Source of the DNA: Streptomyces sp. rh34
GTDB taxonomy: Bacteria; Actinomycetota; Actinomycetes; Streptomycetales; Streptomycetaceae
Length of the DNA stretch: 42,353 nucleotides
NCBI RefSeq assembly: GCF_002551245.1
Contig: NZ_NTGZ01000033.1
Span: 1-42,353 of the forward strand
Reading direction: 5' to 3'
The notes under the pieces are model-generated. The model worked only from the letters and a program-made list of their open reading frames with translations. It made no database searches and was not told the origin of the DNA. The stretch's first letter is position 1, and the number at the start of each line of letters is the position of its first letter. Shown one piece after another: positions 7,799 through 16,833 of the stretch. The translations under genes were made by a program, and so were the position numbers.

Positions 7799-9868
7799 TC
7801 ACACGCCGATGTCGCGCCCGTCCTTCCGCCAGACGGCGACGACGGAGGGGCGGACGATCTTGCCCGGGCCGTCGGGCCAGATGCTCGCCGGCTTCTCCAC
7901 GGAGGCCCCGTCGATCTCGCCCGGGTGCTGGACCGCGACCAGGACGCGACGGTCCTGGATGACGGGGCCGCAGGTCTCGGCCCCGGCCGGGACGGTCAGG
8001 AACTGCTTCAGCTCGCCACGCCGGTCACCCTGCGTCGCCACGCCGAACAGGCCGTCGTGCGAGTCGAGCTTGTTGCCGTCCGTGGAGATCCACAGGTTGC
8101 CGTGGTCGTCGAACGCCACGTTGTCCGGGCAGGAGATGGGGCTGACGTTCTCCTTGGGGAAACCGGCGAAGTACGTGGACGGGTCGTCCGGGTCGCCCGC
8201 CACGAGGAACAGGCGCCAGGCGAATCCGTCACTCGTCGGGTCGTCCCAGTTCTCCGCCAGCTCCAGGATCTGCCCGTGCTTGTTGTTGTTGCGCGGGTTG
8301 GCCTCGTCCGCACCGGCCTTGCCCGCCTTGCCGCGGTCCGTGTTGTTGGTGAGCGCCACGTACACCCGGCCGGTGCGCGGCGAGGGCTCGACGTCCTCGG
8401 GGCGGTCCATCTTGGTCGCGCCGACCTTGTCACCGGCGAGCCGCGTGTACACGTACACCTCGTCGGCGGTCATGCCGGGCACATGCGAAGTGGTGCCGGT
8501 GGCCAACGGGATCCAGACGCCGCTGCCGTCGAACTCCCCGTCGTCGGGCAGCTTTCCGGTGCCGTCGATCTCGGTGACCGGTGAGTCGCCGGTCAGCTTG
8601 GCGACGTACAGGGTGCCCTCGTCCAGCAGCGTCAGGTTGTGCTCGCGGGCGGCCCGCGAGTTGCCCTTCTGCATCCGCTTGCTGGAGACGAACTTGTAGA
8701 GGTAGTCGAACTTCTCGTCGTCGCCCATGTAGACGACCGGGCGCCCGTCGGAGGTGAGCCGGGGCTCTGCCGCCTCGTGCTTGAACCGGCCCAGCGCGGT
8801 CCGCTTGCGCGGGGTGGAGTCCGGGTCGTACGGGTCGAGTTCGACGACCCAGCCGAAGCGGTTGGCCTCGTTGGGCTCCTGCGCCAGGTCGAACCGCCGG
8901 TCGAACTGCTCCCACTTGCGCTCGGTGCCGCCGGTGCCGATCCCGTACCGCTTGTGCATGTCGGTGTTGCCGTGGGCGAAGTACTGGTTGAAGTTCTCCT
9001 CGCCGTGCAGCGTGGTGCCCCACGGAGTGGTGCCGCCCGCGCAGTTGTTGAGGGTGCCGAGCACCTTGCGGCCGGTTCGGTCGGCGGACGTGCGCAGCAG
9101 GGCGCTCCCCGCGGCCGGGCCCGTCATGCGGAACTCGCTGGTCGCGGTCAGACGGCGGTTCAGCGGGTGCCGGTTGACCGGCCCGAGCTTGCCGGTGCGG
9201 TGCTCCTCCTGGACGACGACCACGGAGAGTCCGTGCGCCGCCCAGGCGATCTCCACCTGCTCACGGGTCGGGTTGGCCGGATCGTAACCGCGGAACATGA
9301 GGATCTCGTCCGTGTACTCATGGTTCGCGACCATGACCTGCCGGCCGCGCTCGCCGCGCAGCGGGAGCAGGGAGAGGAAGTCGTTGTTGTAGCCGAACTG
9401 GCCGGCCTGGGCCTTCGCCGTCTGCTTGTCCGGGTCGAAGGCGGGCGCGCCGCGCAGGATCGGCTCGCCCCAGCGGATCACCACGTTCTGGGCGTACCCG
9501 TCGGGGATGGTGACCTTGTCGTCCTTGTTGGGCGCGACCGGCGAGAACCGCAGGCCACGCGCACCGGACGGGGCCGGTTTGTGGGGGTGGCCGGGCTTGT
9601 GCCCGTGCCCGGCGAGCGCGGCGGCTTCGGCCTGCGGGGCGCTCGGGCCGGTCAGCGCCGCGGTACCGGCGGCGGTGGCGACGGTGACCACGGCGGCGGC
9701 GCGCATCATCGAGCGGCGCGACACGGCACCGGCGATGATGTCGCCGGCGTACTCGTTGTCGCTGTTGTTGGGCGTCTCCTTGAAGCAGGCGTCCCCGCAG
9801 CGGAAGCGGCAGGTCAGCGCGGAACGCCCACCCGGATGCGAGCTGATGAACGGCAGCAGATTGCGCAC
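7799..9868 (-). CDS. phoX: PhoX-family alkaline phosphatase, Tat-exported
   Basis: This 689-residue protein of the PhoX (DUF839) family comprises secreted metal-dependent phosphomonoesterases. The twin-arginine signal VSRRSMMRAAAVV starts near residue 49 and is followed by a hydrophobic stretch and an AEAAA-like cleavage region. It is preceded by an unusually long n-region holding a Cx3Cx3C cluster (C20, C24, C28). PhoX-type features follow: VMVANHEYTDEIL, the NNCAGGTTPWGTTLHGEENF block that carries metal ligands, EAAEPRLTSDGRPVVYMGDDEKFDYLYKF (split across residues 310-340), and FASGVWIPL-like repeats late in the protein. The ATG at 9868 fits family length. A PHO box lies 64 nt upstream, so expression is probably induced by PhoP under phosphate limitation. 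It likely releases phosphate from organic esters outside the cell. Confidence 0.9.
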   Translation of the reverse strand: MRNLLPFISSHPGGRSALTCRFRCGDACFKETPNNSDNEYAGDIIAGAVSRRSMMRAAAVVTVATAAGTAALTGPSAPQAEAAALAGHGHKPGHPHKPAPSGARGLRFSPVAPNKDDKVTIPDGYAQNVVIRWGEPILRGAPAFDPDKQTAKAQAGQFGYNNDFLSLLPLRGERGRQVMVANHEYTDEILMFRGYDPANPTREQVEIAWAAHGLSVVVVQEEHRTGKLGPVNRHPLNRRLTATSEFRMTGPAAGSALLRTSADRTGRKVLGTLNNCAGGTTPWGTTLHGEENFNQYFAHGNTDMHKRYGIGTGGTERKWEQFDRRFDLAQEPNEANRFGWVVELDPYDPDSTPRKRTALGRFKHEAAEPRLTSDGRPVVYMGDDEKFDYLYKFVSSKRMQKGNSRAAREHNLTLLDEGTLYVAKLTGDSPVTEIDGTGKLPDDGEFDGSGVWIPLATGTTSHVPGMTADEVYVYTRLAGDKVGATKMDRPEDVEPSPRTGRVYVALTNNTDRGKAGKAGADEANPRNNNKHGQILELAENWDDPTSDGFAWRLFLVAGDPDDPSTYFAGFPKENVSPISCPDNVAFDDHGNLWISTDGNKLDSHDGLFGVATQGDRRGELKQFLTVPAGAETCGPVIQDRRVLVAVQHPGEIDGASVEKPASIWPDGPGKIVRPSVVAVWRKDGRDIGV

Positions 9869-9931
9869 GTGGATTCCCTCCGTCTGGTGTCGTGCGTGAC
9901 GGTATGTGTGCCTCCACGCGGTCCGAGGGAC

Positions 9932-9953
9932 TCCCGGTGAACGGCGGGTGAAG
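9932..9953 (-). promoter_or_regulatory. PHO box (PhoP direct repeats) upstream of phoX
   Basis: On the minus strand CTTCACCCGCC is followed directly by GTTCACCGGGA: two 11-nt units matching the Streptomyces PhoP repeat GTTCACC plus four bases. A weaker third unit may follow. The box lies 64 nt before the phoX ATG. Confidence 0.75.
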
Positions 9954-10161
9954 TCCGGGACACCGCTGTTCCCTTGGGTGTCGGTGGTGGACGCCGTCGC
10001 GGACTCGGTCCGGGAACGGTTTCGGCTCGGTTGACGCAGGGGTGGGCCGCACCGGCGAACGGCCGGATCCGGCCGCTAACCTTACGTATCCGTCCTGGCC
10101 AGGGAGGAATTCACCCAGGTCGGACATTCACCGCACCCAACTCATGCGAAAGGCCTCGCCC

Positions 10162-11733
10162 ATGGGCATTCGGAGCTTGCTGCGTAAGGTGTTCGGCCGC
10201 ACGGAGCAGGACGAGCCGACCACGGCCACCGTCCCGCCCCAGGCCGAGCGCACTCAGCCCAAGGAGCCGGAGCCGGAGACCACTTCGGCGGCCGAGCCCG
10301 CGACGGAGGCGAAGGCGTCGATCCCGGCCCCGGCCTCGCCCTCGTCCCCCGCCTCGTCCCCTGCCTCGTCCGCCGCGGAGACGCCCTCCGCCGCGTCCAC
10401 GGCTTCCCCCGCCTCCGACTCCACGGAGCGTGACGACTCGCGGGCCGCCGACCTCGTGGCGGAGGCTTTCGACAAGGCGGCCGCCGCGCCAACGCCGCCG
10501 ACCGTCCCCGCGCAGAAGTCGGCCCCGGAGGACGCTCCGAAGGCGGAGAAGCCCCAGGAGCCGGTGACCGCCGAGGAAGCCGCCCAGCCCGAGGAGCCGG
10601 TGGCTCCCGTCGAGCCCGTCGAGCCCAAGAAGCCGGTGGCAGCCGAGGAGCCCGCCAAGGCCGAGGAGCCCGAGCCGACGCCGGAGCCGATCACGATCGA
10701 CCTCGACCTCGACGAGACCCCGGAGCCCGCACCGGAGCCGAAGGCCGAGCCGGAACCGGAGCCGGCAGCGGAAGCCGCCCCCGAAGCAGCGGAGATCGCG
10801 GCCCCTGAGGCCGCCCCCGAAGCACCTCAGGCCACCACCGAGGCACCCGAGGCGCCCCAGGAGGCAGCCAAGGCCTCAGCGGCACCGGCACCGGCAGCCG
10901 CAGAGACGCCGGAGACCGCAGAGGCGCCGTCCGCCGCGGAGACCCCGGCGGCCCCTGCCGCACCGGAGCCCGTCGCCGCCGCGTCGGAGCCGGCCGTCAC
11001 CGCACCCGACCCTGTCGTCACCGCACCGGAGGCCGCCCCCGGCAAGCCCGCCACCGCGCTCGCGCGGGTCAAGTCGCGTGCTCCGCAGCTCGTCGCCCCG
11101 TACAAGGCGGCGCAGACAGCGCTCAAGGAGCACGGGCTGACCGGACTCCGCGCCCGCGTCTACCTGGTGCTCGACCGCTCCGGCTCGATGCGGCCGTTCT
11201 ACAAGGACGGCAGCGCCCAGCACCTGGGCGACCGGACGCTCGCGCTCGCCGCGCACCTGGACGAGGACGCCACCGTGCAGGTCGTCTTCTTCTCGACGGA
11301 GATCGACGGCACCGGCGCCATCGAGCTCTCCGGCCACGAGGGGCGCGTCGACGAGCTGCACGCGGGCCTCGGCCGACTGGGCCGGACGCACTACGAACGT
11401 GCGGTCGAGGAGATCGTCGCGCACTACGAGAAGACGAAGGCCACCGGTCCGGCTCTCGTGATCTTCCAGACGGACGGCCCGCCGGACGCCAAGCAGGCCG
11501 CCCGGCAGGCCCTCACGGACGCGGCGCGGCTGCCGCTGTTCTTCCAGTTCGTCGCCTTCGGCGAGCAGGACGCGAAGGGCTTCGACTTCCTGCGGAAGCT
11601 CGACGCCCCGAACACCGGCTTCTTCCACGCCGGACCGGCGCCCCGCGAGATCGCGGACGCCGACCTCTACCGCGAGATCCTCGCCGGGCTGCCGGCCTGG
11701 ACCGCCGCGCGCCCGGCCGGCCCCGAGGCCTGA
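10162..11733 (+). CDS. von Willebrand factor A protein with long Pro/Ala/Glu region
   Basis: This is a 523-residue protein. Residues 1-15 ([15 protein letters not shown]) are basic and amphipathic. About residues 16-295 are low complexity: Pro, Ala, Glu and Lys/Val in PEP/PEE/EAP runs. The C-terminal about 225 residues form a von Willebrand A domain with MIDAS motif DRSGSM (about residue 338) and QTDGPPD. Such domains bind a divalent metal and a partner protein. In actinobacteria similar ones (TerY/TerF-like) occur with tellurite-resistance genes, but no ter genes are seen here. The ATG at 10162 has GAAAGG upstream; an ATG at 10144 is possible. The 3' end overlaps the convergent histidine-kinase gene by 67 bp. 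Confidence 0.85.
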   Translation: MGIRSLLRKVFGRTEQDEPTTATVPPQAERTQPKEPEPETTSAAEPATEAKASIPAPASPSSPASSPASSAAETPSAASTASPASDSTERDDSRAADLVAEAFDKAAAAPTPPTVPAQKSAPEDAPKAEKPQEPVTAEEAAQPEEPVAPVEPVEPKKPVAAEEPAKAEEPEPTPEPITIDLDLDETPEPAPEPKAEPEPEPAAEAAPEAAEIAAPEAAPEAPQATTEAPEAPQEAAKASAAPAPAAAETPETAEAPSAAETPAAPAAPEPVAAASEPAVTAPDPVVTAPEAAPGKPATALARVKSRAPQLVAPYKAAQTALKEHGLTGLRARVYLVLDRSGSMRPFYKDGSAQHLGDRTLALAAHLDEDATVQVVFFSTEIDGTGAIELSGHEGRVDELHAGLGRLGRTHYERAVEEIVAHYEKTKATGPALVIFQTDGPPDAKQAARQALTDAARLPLFFQFVAFGEQDAKGFDFLRKLDAPNTGFFHAGPAPREIADADLYREILAGLPAWTAARPAGPEA

Positions 11734-12986
11734 TCGACCGGCAGCCGTACGGTCACGGCGAGACCGCCGCCCTCCGGGCCCGGTATCGCCGTGACCGTTC
11801 CGCCGTGGGCCACCGCGATCGACCGGACGATCGACAGCCCGAGGCCCGACCCCGGGCCCATCCGGTCCCGGCCCTCGCCCCGCCGGAACGGCTCGAAGAA
11901 CCCCGCGATATCGGCCTCGGAGACCACCGGTCCGGTGTTGCGCACCAGCAGCGCCCCCTCCCCGGTCAGCAAGACCTCCACCGAGCCGCCCGGCACGTTG
12001 TACGTGACCGCGTTGGCCAGCAGGTTCGCCACCAGCTGGGCGAGCAGCAGCCGGTTGCCGCGCACGGAACAGGCGGCCACCGCGACGTTCACGGCCGGTC
12101 CGCCGCCCGGCCCCCGGCCGCCCCCCGGACCGCCTCCGTCCGCTCCCCGGCCCTCCGGACCGCCGCCCGCGCCCCGTACCGCCGGACGGCGGGCCGCCTC
12201 CTCCCTGACCACGTGGTCGAGACGCACCGCCTCGCGCTCGTCCGCGGCCAGCCCCCGTTCGCTGCGGGCCAGCACGAGCAGCCCCTCGATGAGCCGCTCG
12301 CTGCGCCGGTTGGTGTCCAGCAGGGTCTGCCGGGTGGTCACGAGGTCCTCGGGGGACGGATCGTCCAGGCCGATCTGGATCGCGGCGCGCTGGGTGGCCA
12401 GCGGGGTTCTCAGCTCGTGCGAGGCGTTCGCGATGAATCTCTGCTGGCTGTCGAACGCCTTCTCCAGCCGGGCCAGCAGGGCGTCCAGCGTCTCGCCCAG
12501 TTCCTTGAGCTCGTCGTCGGGGCCGGTGGGCGCCATGCGCTCGTGGAGGGTGTGCGCGGAGAGCCGGCGGGCCTTCTCGGTCATGTCGTGGATGGGGCGC
12601 AGCACCCGCCCGGCGGTCCACCAGCCCACCGCGACCGCGCAGCCCGTCATCACGAGCAGAGCGGCGGCCGACCAGTACAGGAGCTGTTGCCCCGCCGCGT
12701 TGCTGACGTTGTCGGTGAGGTCGTAGACGGTGGGCGGCCCCAGGTGCCGGCGGGAGATCAGCGGACCGTTCACCGCGTAGCCCGGCTGGGCGACCGCGGC
12801 GGACGAGGCGATGGAGCGCGCCTCGGTCTCCGTACCGGCGCGGGAGGCCAGGTTGACGGTGGCCAGCAGGGCGGTGCCGAGCACCAGGAAGACACCGCCG
12901 TACACGAGGGCGATCCGGGTCCTGATCGTCGAGTGCGGCAGCTTCGAGGCGTCCACCAGCCGCCGCAGCGGGGACGGCCGCCTCAC
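11667..12986 (-). CDS. Sensor histidine kinase
   Basis: This is a 439-residue membrane kinase. Transmembrane helices lie at about 26-48 and 102-124, with a short extracytoplasmic loop of about 50 residues. Next come HAMP (about 125-178), HisKA with phospho-acceptor His190 ([13 protein letters not shown]), and an ATPase domain with N-box [14 protein letters not shown] and G2 box [13 protein letters not shown]. The usual DxGxG of the G1 box is replaced by VRNTGPVV. A Gly-rich insert (about 271-297) separates the dimerisation and ATPase domains. The GTG start overlaps the response-regulator stop (GTGA), so the pair is coupled. Its signal is unknown. The last 67 bp run antisense into the von Willebrand gene. 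Confidence 0.92.
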   Translation of the reverse strand: MRRPSPLRRLVDASKLPHSTIRTRIALVYGGVFLVLGTALLATVNLASRAGTETEARSIASSAAVAQPGYAVNGPLISRRHLGPPTVYDLTDNVSNAAGQQLLYWSAAALLVMTGCAVAVGWWTAGRVLRPIHDMTEKARRLSAHTLHERMAPTGPDDELKELGETLDALLARLEKAFDSQQRFIANASHELRTPLATQRAAIQIGLDDPSPEDLVTTRQTLLDTNRRSERLIEGLLVLARSERGLAADEREAVRLDHVVREEAARRPAVRGAGGGPEGRGADGGGPGGGRGPGGGPAVNVAVAACSVRGNRLLLAQLVANLLANAVTYNVPGGSVEVLLTGEGALLVRNTGPVVSEADIAGFFEPFRRGEGRDRMGPGSGLGLSIVRSIAVAHGGTVTAIPGPEGGGLAVTVRLPVDQASGPAGRAAVQAGSPARISR

Positions 12987-13636
12987 AGGGCGTACCCGAC
13001 GCCCTGCACGGTGCGGATCAGCGCGGGCTCGCCGAGCTTGGCGCGGAGCTTGCTCATACAGACGCGCACGGCCCCGGTGAACGGATCGGCGTTGGCGTCC
13101 CAGGCCCTCTCCAGCAGCTCTTCCGCGCTGACCGTGCCGCCGTCGGCCTCCAGGAGCAGTTGCAGCACGGTGAACTCCTTCGGCGAGAGGTCCAGATCCC
13201 GGCCGTCGCGGGCCGCTGAGCGGCGTACGGTGTCGAGCCGGATGCCGTGCCGCTCCAGCTGGGGCGGCACGGGTCTGGCGCTGCGCCGGCGCAGGGCACG
13301 TACCCGGGAGACCAGCTCGGGGAACTCGAACGGCTTGGCCACGTAGTCGTCGGCCCCCAGATCGAGCCCGGCGACCCGCTCCTCCATGGTGCCGGAGGCG
13401 GTGAGCATCAGGATCCGGGTGCGGGAGCCGGAGGCGACCAGCCGGCGGGCCACGTCGTCGCCGTGCACCCGGGGGAGGTCGCGGTCGAGCACGACGACGT
13501 CGTAGTCGTACAGGCCGAGGTAGGCGAGGGCCGCGTCCCCGCTGTACACCGTGTCGACCGCGAAGCCGGCCCGGCGCAGTCCGGTGGCGACCAGTTCCGC
13601 GAGGATCTCCTCGTCCTCGGCGACCAGTACCCGCAT
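12983..13636 (-). CDS. OmpR-family response regulator
   Basis: This is a 217-residue DNA-binding regulator. The receiver domain has acidic residues E7-D8, phospho-acceptor D51 (VVVLDRDLP), T79 in LMLTAS and K101 in YVAKPFEF. A winged helix of the OmpR/PhoB type follows ([41 protein letters not shown]). It forms a two-component system with the kinase, whose gene it overlaps by four bases. The ATG at 13636 gives family length. A TACGGGAAC direct repeat with 12-bp period lies 58-78 nt upstream and may be its own binding site. It is divergent from metG. The regulon is unknown. Confidence 0.93.
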   Translation of the reverse strand: MRVLVAEDEEILAELVATGLRRAGFAVDTVYSGDAALAYLGLYDYDVVVLDRDLPRVHGDDVARRLVASGSRTRILMLTASGTMEERVAGLDLGADDYVAKPFEFPELVSRVRALRRRSARPVPPQLERHGIRLDTVRRSAARDGRDLDLSPKEFTVLQLLLEADGGTVSAEELLERAWDANADPFTGAVRVCMSKLRAKLGEPALIRTVQGVGYAL

Positions 13637-13693
13637 GGTGGTGTCCCCTGCCTCGTGCACGCTTGTCCGCTCCCTCCCAGGATGCGACTTTCC

Positions 13694-13714
13694 TACGGGA
13701 ACCATTACGGGAAC
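13694..13714. promoter_or_regulatory. TACGGGAAC direct repeat, candidate response-regulator site
   Basis: TACGGGAAC occurs at 13694-13702 and again at 13706-13714, a 12-bp period, in the 181-bp gap between the divergent response-regulator and metG genes. OmpR-type regulators commonly bind tandem half-sites spaced 10-12 bp. Confidence 0.4.
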
Positions 13715-13804
13715 GGATGTTTCGCAAAGCTCTCCACCGGAGGCCGCTGCTCCGCCCGTACGGGGGTCGCGTTTATCGATGTGAGTGGATCTTGATCTGG
13801 CCGT

Positions 13805-13810
13805 TAGGAT
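13805..13810 (+). promoter_or_regulatory. -10 box for a leaderless metG transcript
   Basis: TAGGAT ends 7 nt before the metG ATG. No purine-rich ribosome site lies between them, so transcription probably starts at the start codon. Confidence 0.5.
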
Positions 13811-13817
13811 TTCGACC

Positions 13818-15431
13818 ATGGCGGCCACTGGATCCGAGAAGCAGGGGGCGAAGGCGTACTACGTCTCGACCCCCATCTACTACGTCAACGACGCTCCTCA
13901 CCTGGGCCACGCCTACACGACCGTCGCAGGCGACGTGCTCACGCGCTGGCATCGCCAGCGCGGCGAGAAGGTGTGGTACCTCACCGGCACGGACGAGCAC
14001 GGTCAGAAGATCATGCGCACGGCCGAGGCGAACGACGTCACTCCGCAGGCCTGGTGCGACAAGCTCGTCGAGGAGGCGTGGAAGCCCCTCTGGGAGCACC
14101 TCAACATCGCCAACGACGACTTCATCCGGACGACGGAGAAGCGGCACACCGACCGTGTGCAGGAGTTCGTGCAGGACCTGTACGACAAGGGTGAGATCTA
14201 CAAGGGCGGGTACGAGGGCCCTTACTGCGTGGGGTGCGAGGAGTACAAGCTCCCCGGCGATCTGATCGACGGCGAGGGCGAGTTCGCCGGGCAGAAGCTC
14301 TGCCCGATCCACAAGAAGCCGGTGGAGCTCCTCAAGGAGGAGAACTACTTCTTCAAGCTGAGCGAGTACGGCCCGAAGCTGCTGGAGTTCTACGCGGCGA
14401 ACCCCGGCTTCATCCAGCCCGAGTCGGCGCGCAACGAGGTCGTGAACTTCGTCGAGCAGGGTCTCCAGGACCTGTCGATCTCGCGCTCGACGTTCGACTG
14501 GGGCGTCCCGGTGCCGTGGGACGACAAGCACGTCATCTACGTGTGGGTCGACGCGCTGCTCAACTACGCGACGGCCGTGGGCTACGGCGCGAACCAGGAG
14601 AAGTTCGACGGTACGTTCCCGGCGAACGTGCACCTGATCGGCAAGGACATCCTCCGCTTCCACTCGGTGATCTGGCCCGCGATGCTGATGGCGCAGGGCC
14701 TGCCGCTGCCCGGCAAGGTCGTCGCCAACGGCTGGCTGATGGTCGGCGGCGAGAAGATGTCCAAGTCCAACCTGACCGGCATCAAGCCGCAGGACCTGAC
14801 CTCGCACTTCGGCGTGGACGCGTACCGCTGGTACTTCCTGCGGGCCATCGCGTACGGCAGCGACGGGTCGTTCTCCTGGGAGGACTTCACCGCCCGCTAC
14901 ACCTCCGAGCTGGCCAACGACTACGGCAACCTCGCCTCGCGGGTCGCGGCGATGGTCGGCAAGTACTTCGGCGGTGCGCTGCCGGAGGCGACGGCCGCGG
15001 GTGACGCCGAGCGGGCGGTTCGGGAAGGCCTGGCGAAGGCCGTGGCGACCGCCGACCGGAAGATCGGTGAGGAGCTGGACTTCCAGTCCGGCATCCTGGC
15101 GGTCTTCGACTTCGTGAAGCAGGTCAACGGCTACATCACGGAGCAGGAGCCGTGGAAGGTGGCCAAGGACAGCAGCCCGGAGGGCCAGGCCCGCCTGGCG
15201 TCCATTCTGTACACGGCCGCCGAGTCCCTGCGCGGGGTCGCGGTCCTGCTGAACCCGGTGATGCCGGAGACCTCGCAGAAGCTCTGGGAGTCCCTGGGCG
15301 CCGAGGAGTCCCTGGGCGCGCTGGCCGACCAGCGGGTCCAGGACGCCGGCACCTGGGGCGTGCTGCCCGCGGGCGCGACGGTGACGAAGGGCGCGGTGCT
15401 GTTCCCGCGCCTGGAGGAGAAGCCGGCGTAA
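13818..15431 (+). CDS. metG: Methionyl-tRNA synthetase
   Basis: This 537-residue class I enzyme charges tRNA-Met with methionine, supplying both initiation and elongation. It has the HIGH-type motif PHLGHAY (about residue 28) and the KMSKS motif GEKMSKSNL (about 313). The zinc knuckle YCVGCEEY...LCPIHKK gives a CxxC/CxxH set. Methionine-pocket segments include YVSTPIYYVNDAPH. There is no C-terminal EMAP-like tRNA-binding domain, so it is the short form. The ATG at 13818 sits 7 nt after a TAGGAT box. It ends before a 19-bp-stem hairpin. Its neighbours are unrelated. Confidence 0.98.
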   Translation: MAATGSEKQGAKAYYVSTPIYYVNDAPHLGHAYTTVAGDVLTRWHRQRGEKVWYLTGTDEHGQKIMRTAEANDVTPQAWCDKLVEEAWKPLWEHLNIANDDFIRTTEKRHTDRVQEFVQDLYDKGEIYKGGYEGPYCVGCEEYKLPGDLIDGEGEFAGQKLCPIHKKPVELLKEENYFFKLSEYGPKLLEFYAANPGFIQPESARNEVVNFVEQGLQDLSISRSTFDWGVPVPWDDKHVIYVWVDALLNYATAVGYGANQEKFDGTFPANVHLIGKDILRFHSVIWPAMLMAQGLPLPGKVVANGWLMVGGEKMSKSNLTGIKPQDLTSHFGVDAYRWYFLRAIAYGSDGSFSWEDFTARYTSELANDYGNLASRVAAMVGKYFGGALPEATAAGDAERAVREGLAKAVATADRKIGEELDFQSGILAVFDFVKQVNGYITEQEPWKVAKDSSPEGQARLASILYTAAESLRGVAVLLNPVMPETSQKLWESLGAEESLGALADQRVQDAGTWGVLPAGATVTKGAVLFPRLEEKPA

Positions 15432-15446
15432 CGCCTCCCGTACGTA

Positions 15447-15491
15447 CGCGAGGAGCCCGGGACCGTGAACAGCGGTCCCGGGCTCCTCGCG
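15447..15491 (+). terminator. metG terminator hairpin
   Basis: A perfect 19-bp stem (15447-15465 with 15473-15491) encloses loop TGAACAG, starting 16 nt past the metG stop. Confidence 0.85.
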
Positions 15492-15504
15492 TTCCGGCTC
15501 CGGG

Positions 15505-15730
15505 TCAGCGCACCCAGCTCTTGAGTGGCTCGGTGTCCAGCTCGATCCCGACCGGGTCGGGGAGGGTGACGGTCTTGCCGTACGGCACGGTGACGACCTG
15601 CTCGTAGCGCACACCGTCGGGCCCCGTTCACGAACTCCGGTCGCAGTGCCTCCTCAGCACGTATGGCGCTGCGGGCCAGTTCCTCGAAGACGTCCTGCCT
15701 CAGGACGCGGTCCTCGGCCACGCTCACCAC
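15505..15730 (-). pseudogene. Uma2-family (DUF820) gene with internal deletion, copy 1
   Basis: The GTG at 15730 has an AGGAGGAGG ribosome site and opens a Uma2-like N-terminus (VAEDRVLRQDVFEELARSAI, then ALRPEFVNG). Close to base 15620 the reading jumps to a different frame that encodes the Uma2 C-terminus: VRYEQVVTVPYGKTVTLPD, then TEPLKSWVR and stop. A complete Uma2 protein is about 190 residues, with a PD-(D/E)XK nuclease-like core. Here about 110 central residues, including the whole predicted catalytic core, are missing and the two ends are out of frame. The tail is clean, so the loss is an internal deletion rather than general decay. Confidence 0.8.
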
Positions 15731-15823
15731 GACCTCCTCCTGTACCGGGCCACCGGGTCACTCGCACCGGGAACGTCTTCAGCGGACGGGCCAGGGGCTC
15801 TGCCCGTACGCCCGATCAGCGCC

Positions 15824-16615
15824 TCACCGCCCCAGCCTCTCCGCGTCCCCCATCACGATCACCGGCTTCCTGGCCGGGTCCAGCGTGCGCAGCAGCTCCT
15901 CCATACGCGCCTCCGGGATGGAGACGCAGCCCTGGGTGGGGCCGCCGTGGTCGACGTGGATCCAGATGCCGCCGCCGCGTTCGAGGCCGAGGGGGCGGGT
16001 GCGGTCCAGGGGGCTGACTCCCTCCGTGCGGTTGTAGTTGATCGCGACGACGTAGTCGAAGGAGCCCTCCAGCGGCTCTCCGAAGAAGCCCTCGCCGTCC
16101 ACCGCGAACCGGGGGTGCTCGTCGTACGGCAGAAGCGCTCCCGGGTCGGGGAGCCGGCCGCCCGCGTCGGTGAGCGGATAGACGCCCGTGGGGGACCTCA
16201 GGTCGCCCGCCACATGGTGGTCGGTCCAGCCCTCCATGCCGTTGTGCGCCGGCCAGGGTCCCGCGACCGGCTGCCAGCCCTTCGCCGGGCTCTCGCGGCT
16301 GTACAGGACGGCGCTCGACTGGTTGGAGTCGGCCGCCTCGCCGGTCACGACGAACACCTGCCGGGTCTCGGCGGGGATCCGGGCCAGGGTCTCCGGTCCC
16401 AGGCCGGGGATCTCGACGGGGCTCGGCGTGGGCTCCGGGCTGGGCGACGCCCGGCGTACGGAGGCGCCGCCCGACTCCGGGCCCGCGGCGCCCAGCCCCG
16501 GAACTCCTCCGGGAGCCTTCGCGGGAGCGGCGCCCAAGGAGCAGCCGGTGAGCAGCAGGGCCAGGACGAGGAGCGGTGCGGCGAGCAGGGCGGGCGGGCG
16601 GCGCGGGACGGACAC
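15824..16615 (-). CDS. L,D-transpeptidase (YkuD) family lipoprotein
   Basis: This is a 263-residue secreted lipoprotein. The N-terminus is a lipoprotein signal (RRPPALLAAPLLVLALLLTGC) with lipobox LTGC, then a Pro/Ala/Gly/Ser linker. The catalytic domain ends in IWIHVDHGGPTQGCVSIP, with His223 and nucleophile Cys230 as in YkuD L,D-transpeptidases. Those enzymes form 3-3 cross-links in peptidoglycan outside the membrane. The C-terminus is short. The GTG at 16615 has GAGGAG upstream; longer in-frame starts would place a basic, non-signal region before the lipobox. Its promoter region upstream holds the second parS. It fits with the DD-transpeptidase at 40020 as part of cell-wall maintenance. 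Confidence 0.88.
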   Translation of the reverse strand: MSVPRRPPALLAAPLLVLALLLTGCSLGAAPAKAPGGVPGLGAAGPESGGASVRRASPSPEPTPSPVEIPGLGPETLARIPAETRQVFVVTGEAADSNQSSAVLYSRESPAKGWQPVAGPWPAHNGMEGWTDHHVAGDLRSPTGVYPLTDAGGRLPDPGALLPYDEHPRFAVDGEGFFGEPLEGSFDYVVAINYNRTEGVSPLDRTRPLGLERGGGIWIHVDHGGPTQGCVSIPEARMEELLRTLDPARKPVIVMGDAERLGR

Positions 16616-16799
16616 GGTGGCGGACTCCTCGGGTGGCGGCGGACGGCGCGACGCGACAAGGCGGGGTGCGAGAGGGGTGTCTCGGTGCCAGTCCTTGCCG
16701 GGCCCGGCCCGGCCGAACCCGATCCGGGGCCATCCGGCTGTACCGCGTAGCCCTGACCGCGTAGCCCCGCTGCTCACCGGCTTTCCGCCGCGTGCGACG

Positions 16800-16833
16800 A
16801 AACAGCCCCCGATCGAGTGACCGGGGGCTGTTT
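16800..16833 (-). terminator. aspS terminator hairpin overlapping parS
   Basis: AAACAGCCCCCG (16800-16811) pairs with CGGGGGCTGTTT (16822-16833). The right arm shares bases with parS 2. It lies downstream of aspS. Confidence 0.7.

Noticed and set aside
10109..10133. Two ATTCACC copies upstream of the von Willebrand gene as a possible PHO box
   Set aside because: They are 17 bp apart, not 11, so the PhoP spacing is wrong.
13773..15614. A 613-residue open frame antisense to metG
   Set aside because: It is a GC-frame shadow: composition is unlike a protein, and metG on the other strand is unmistakable.
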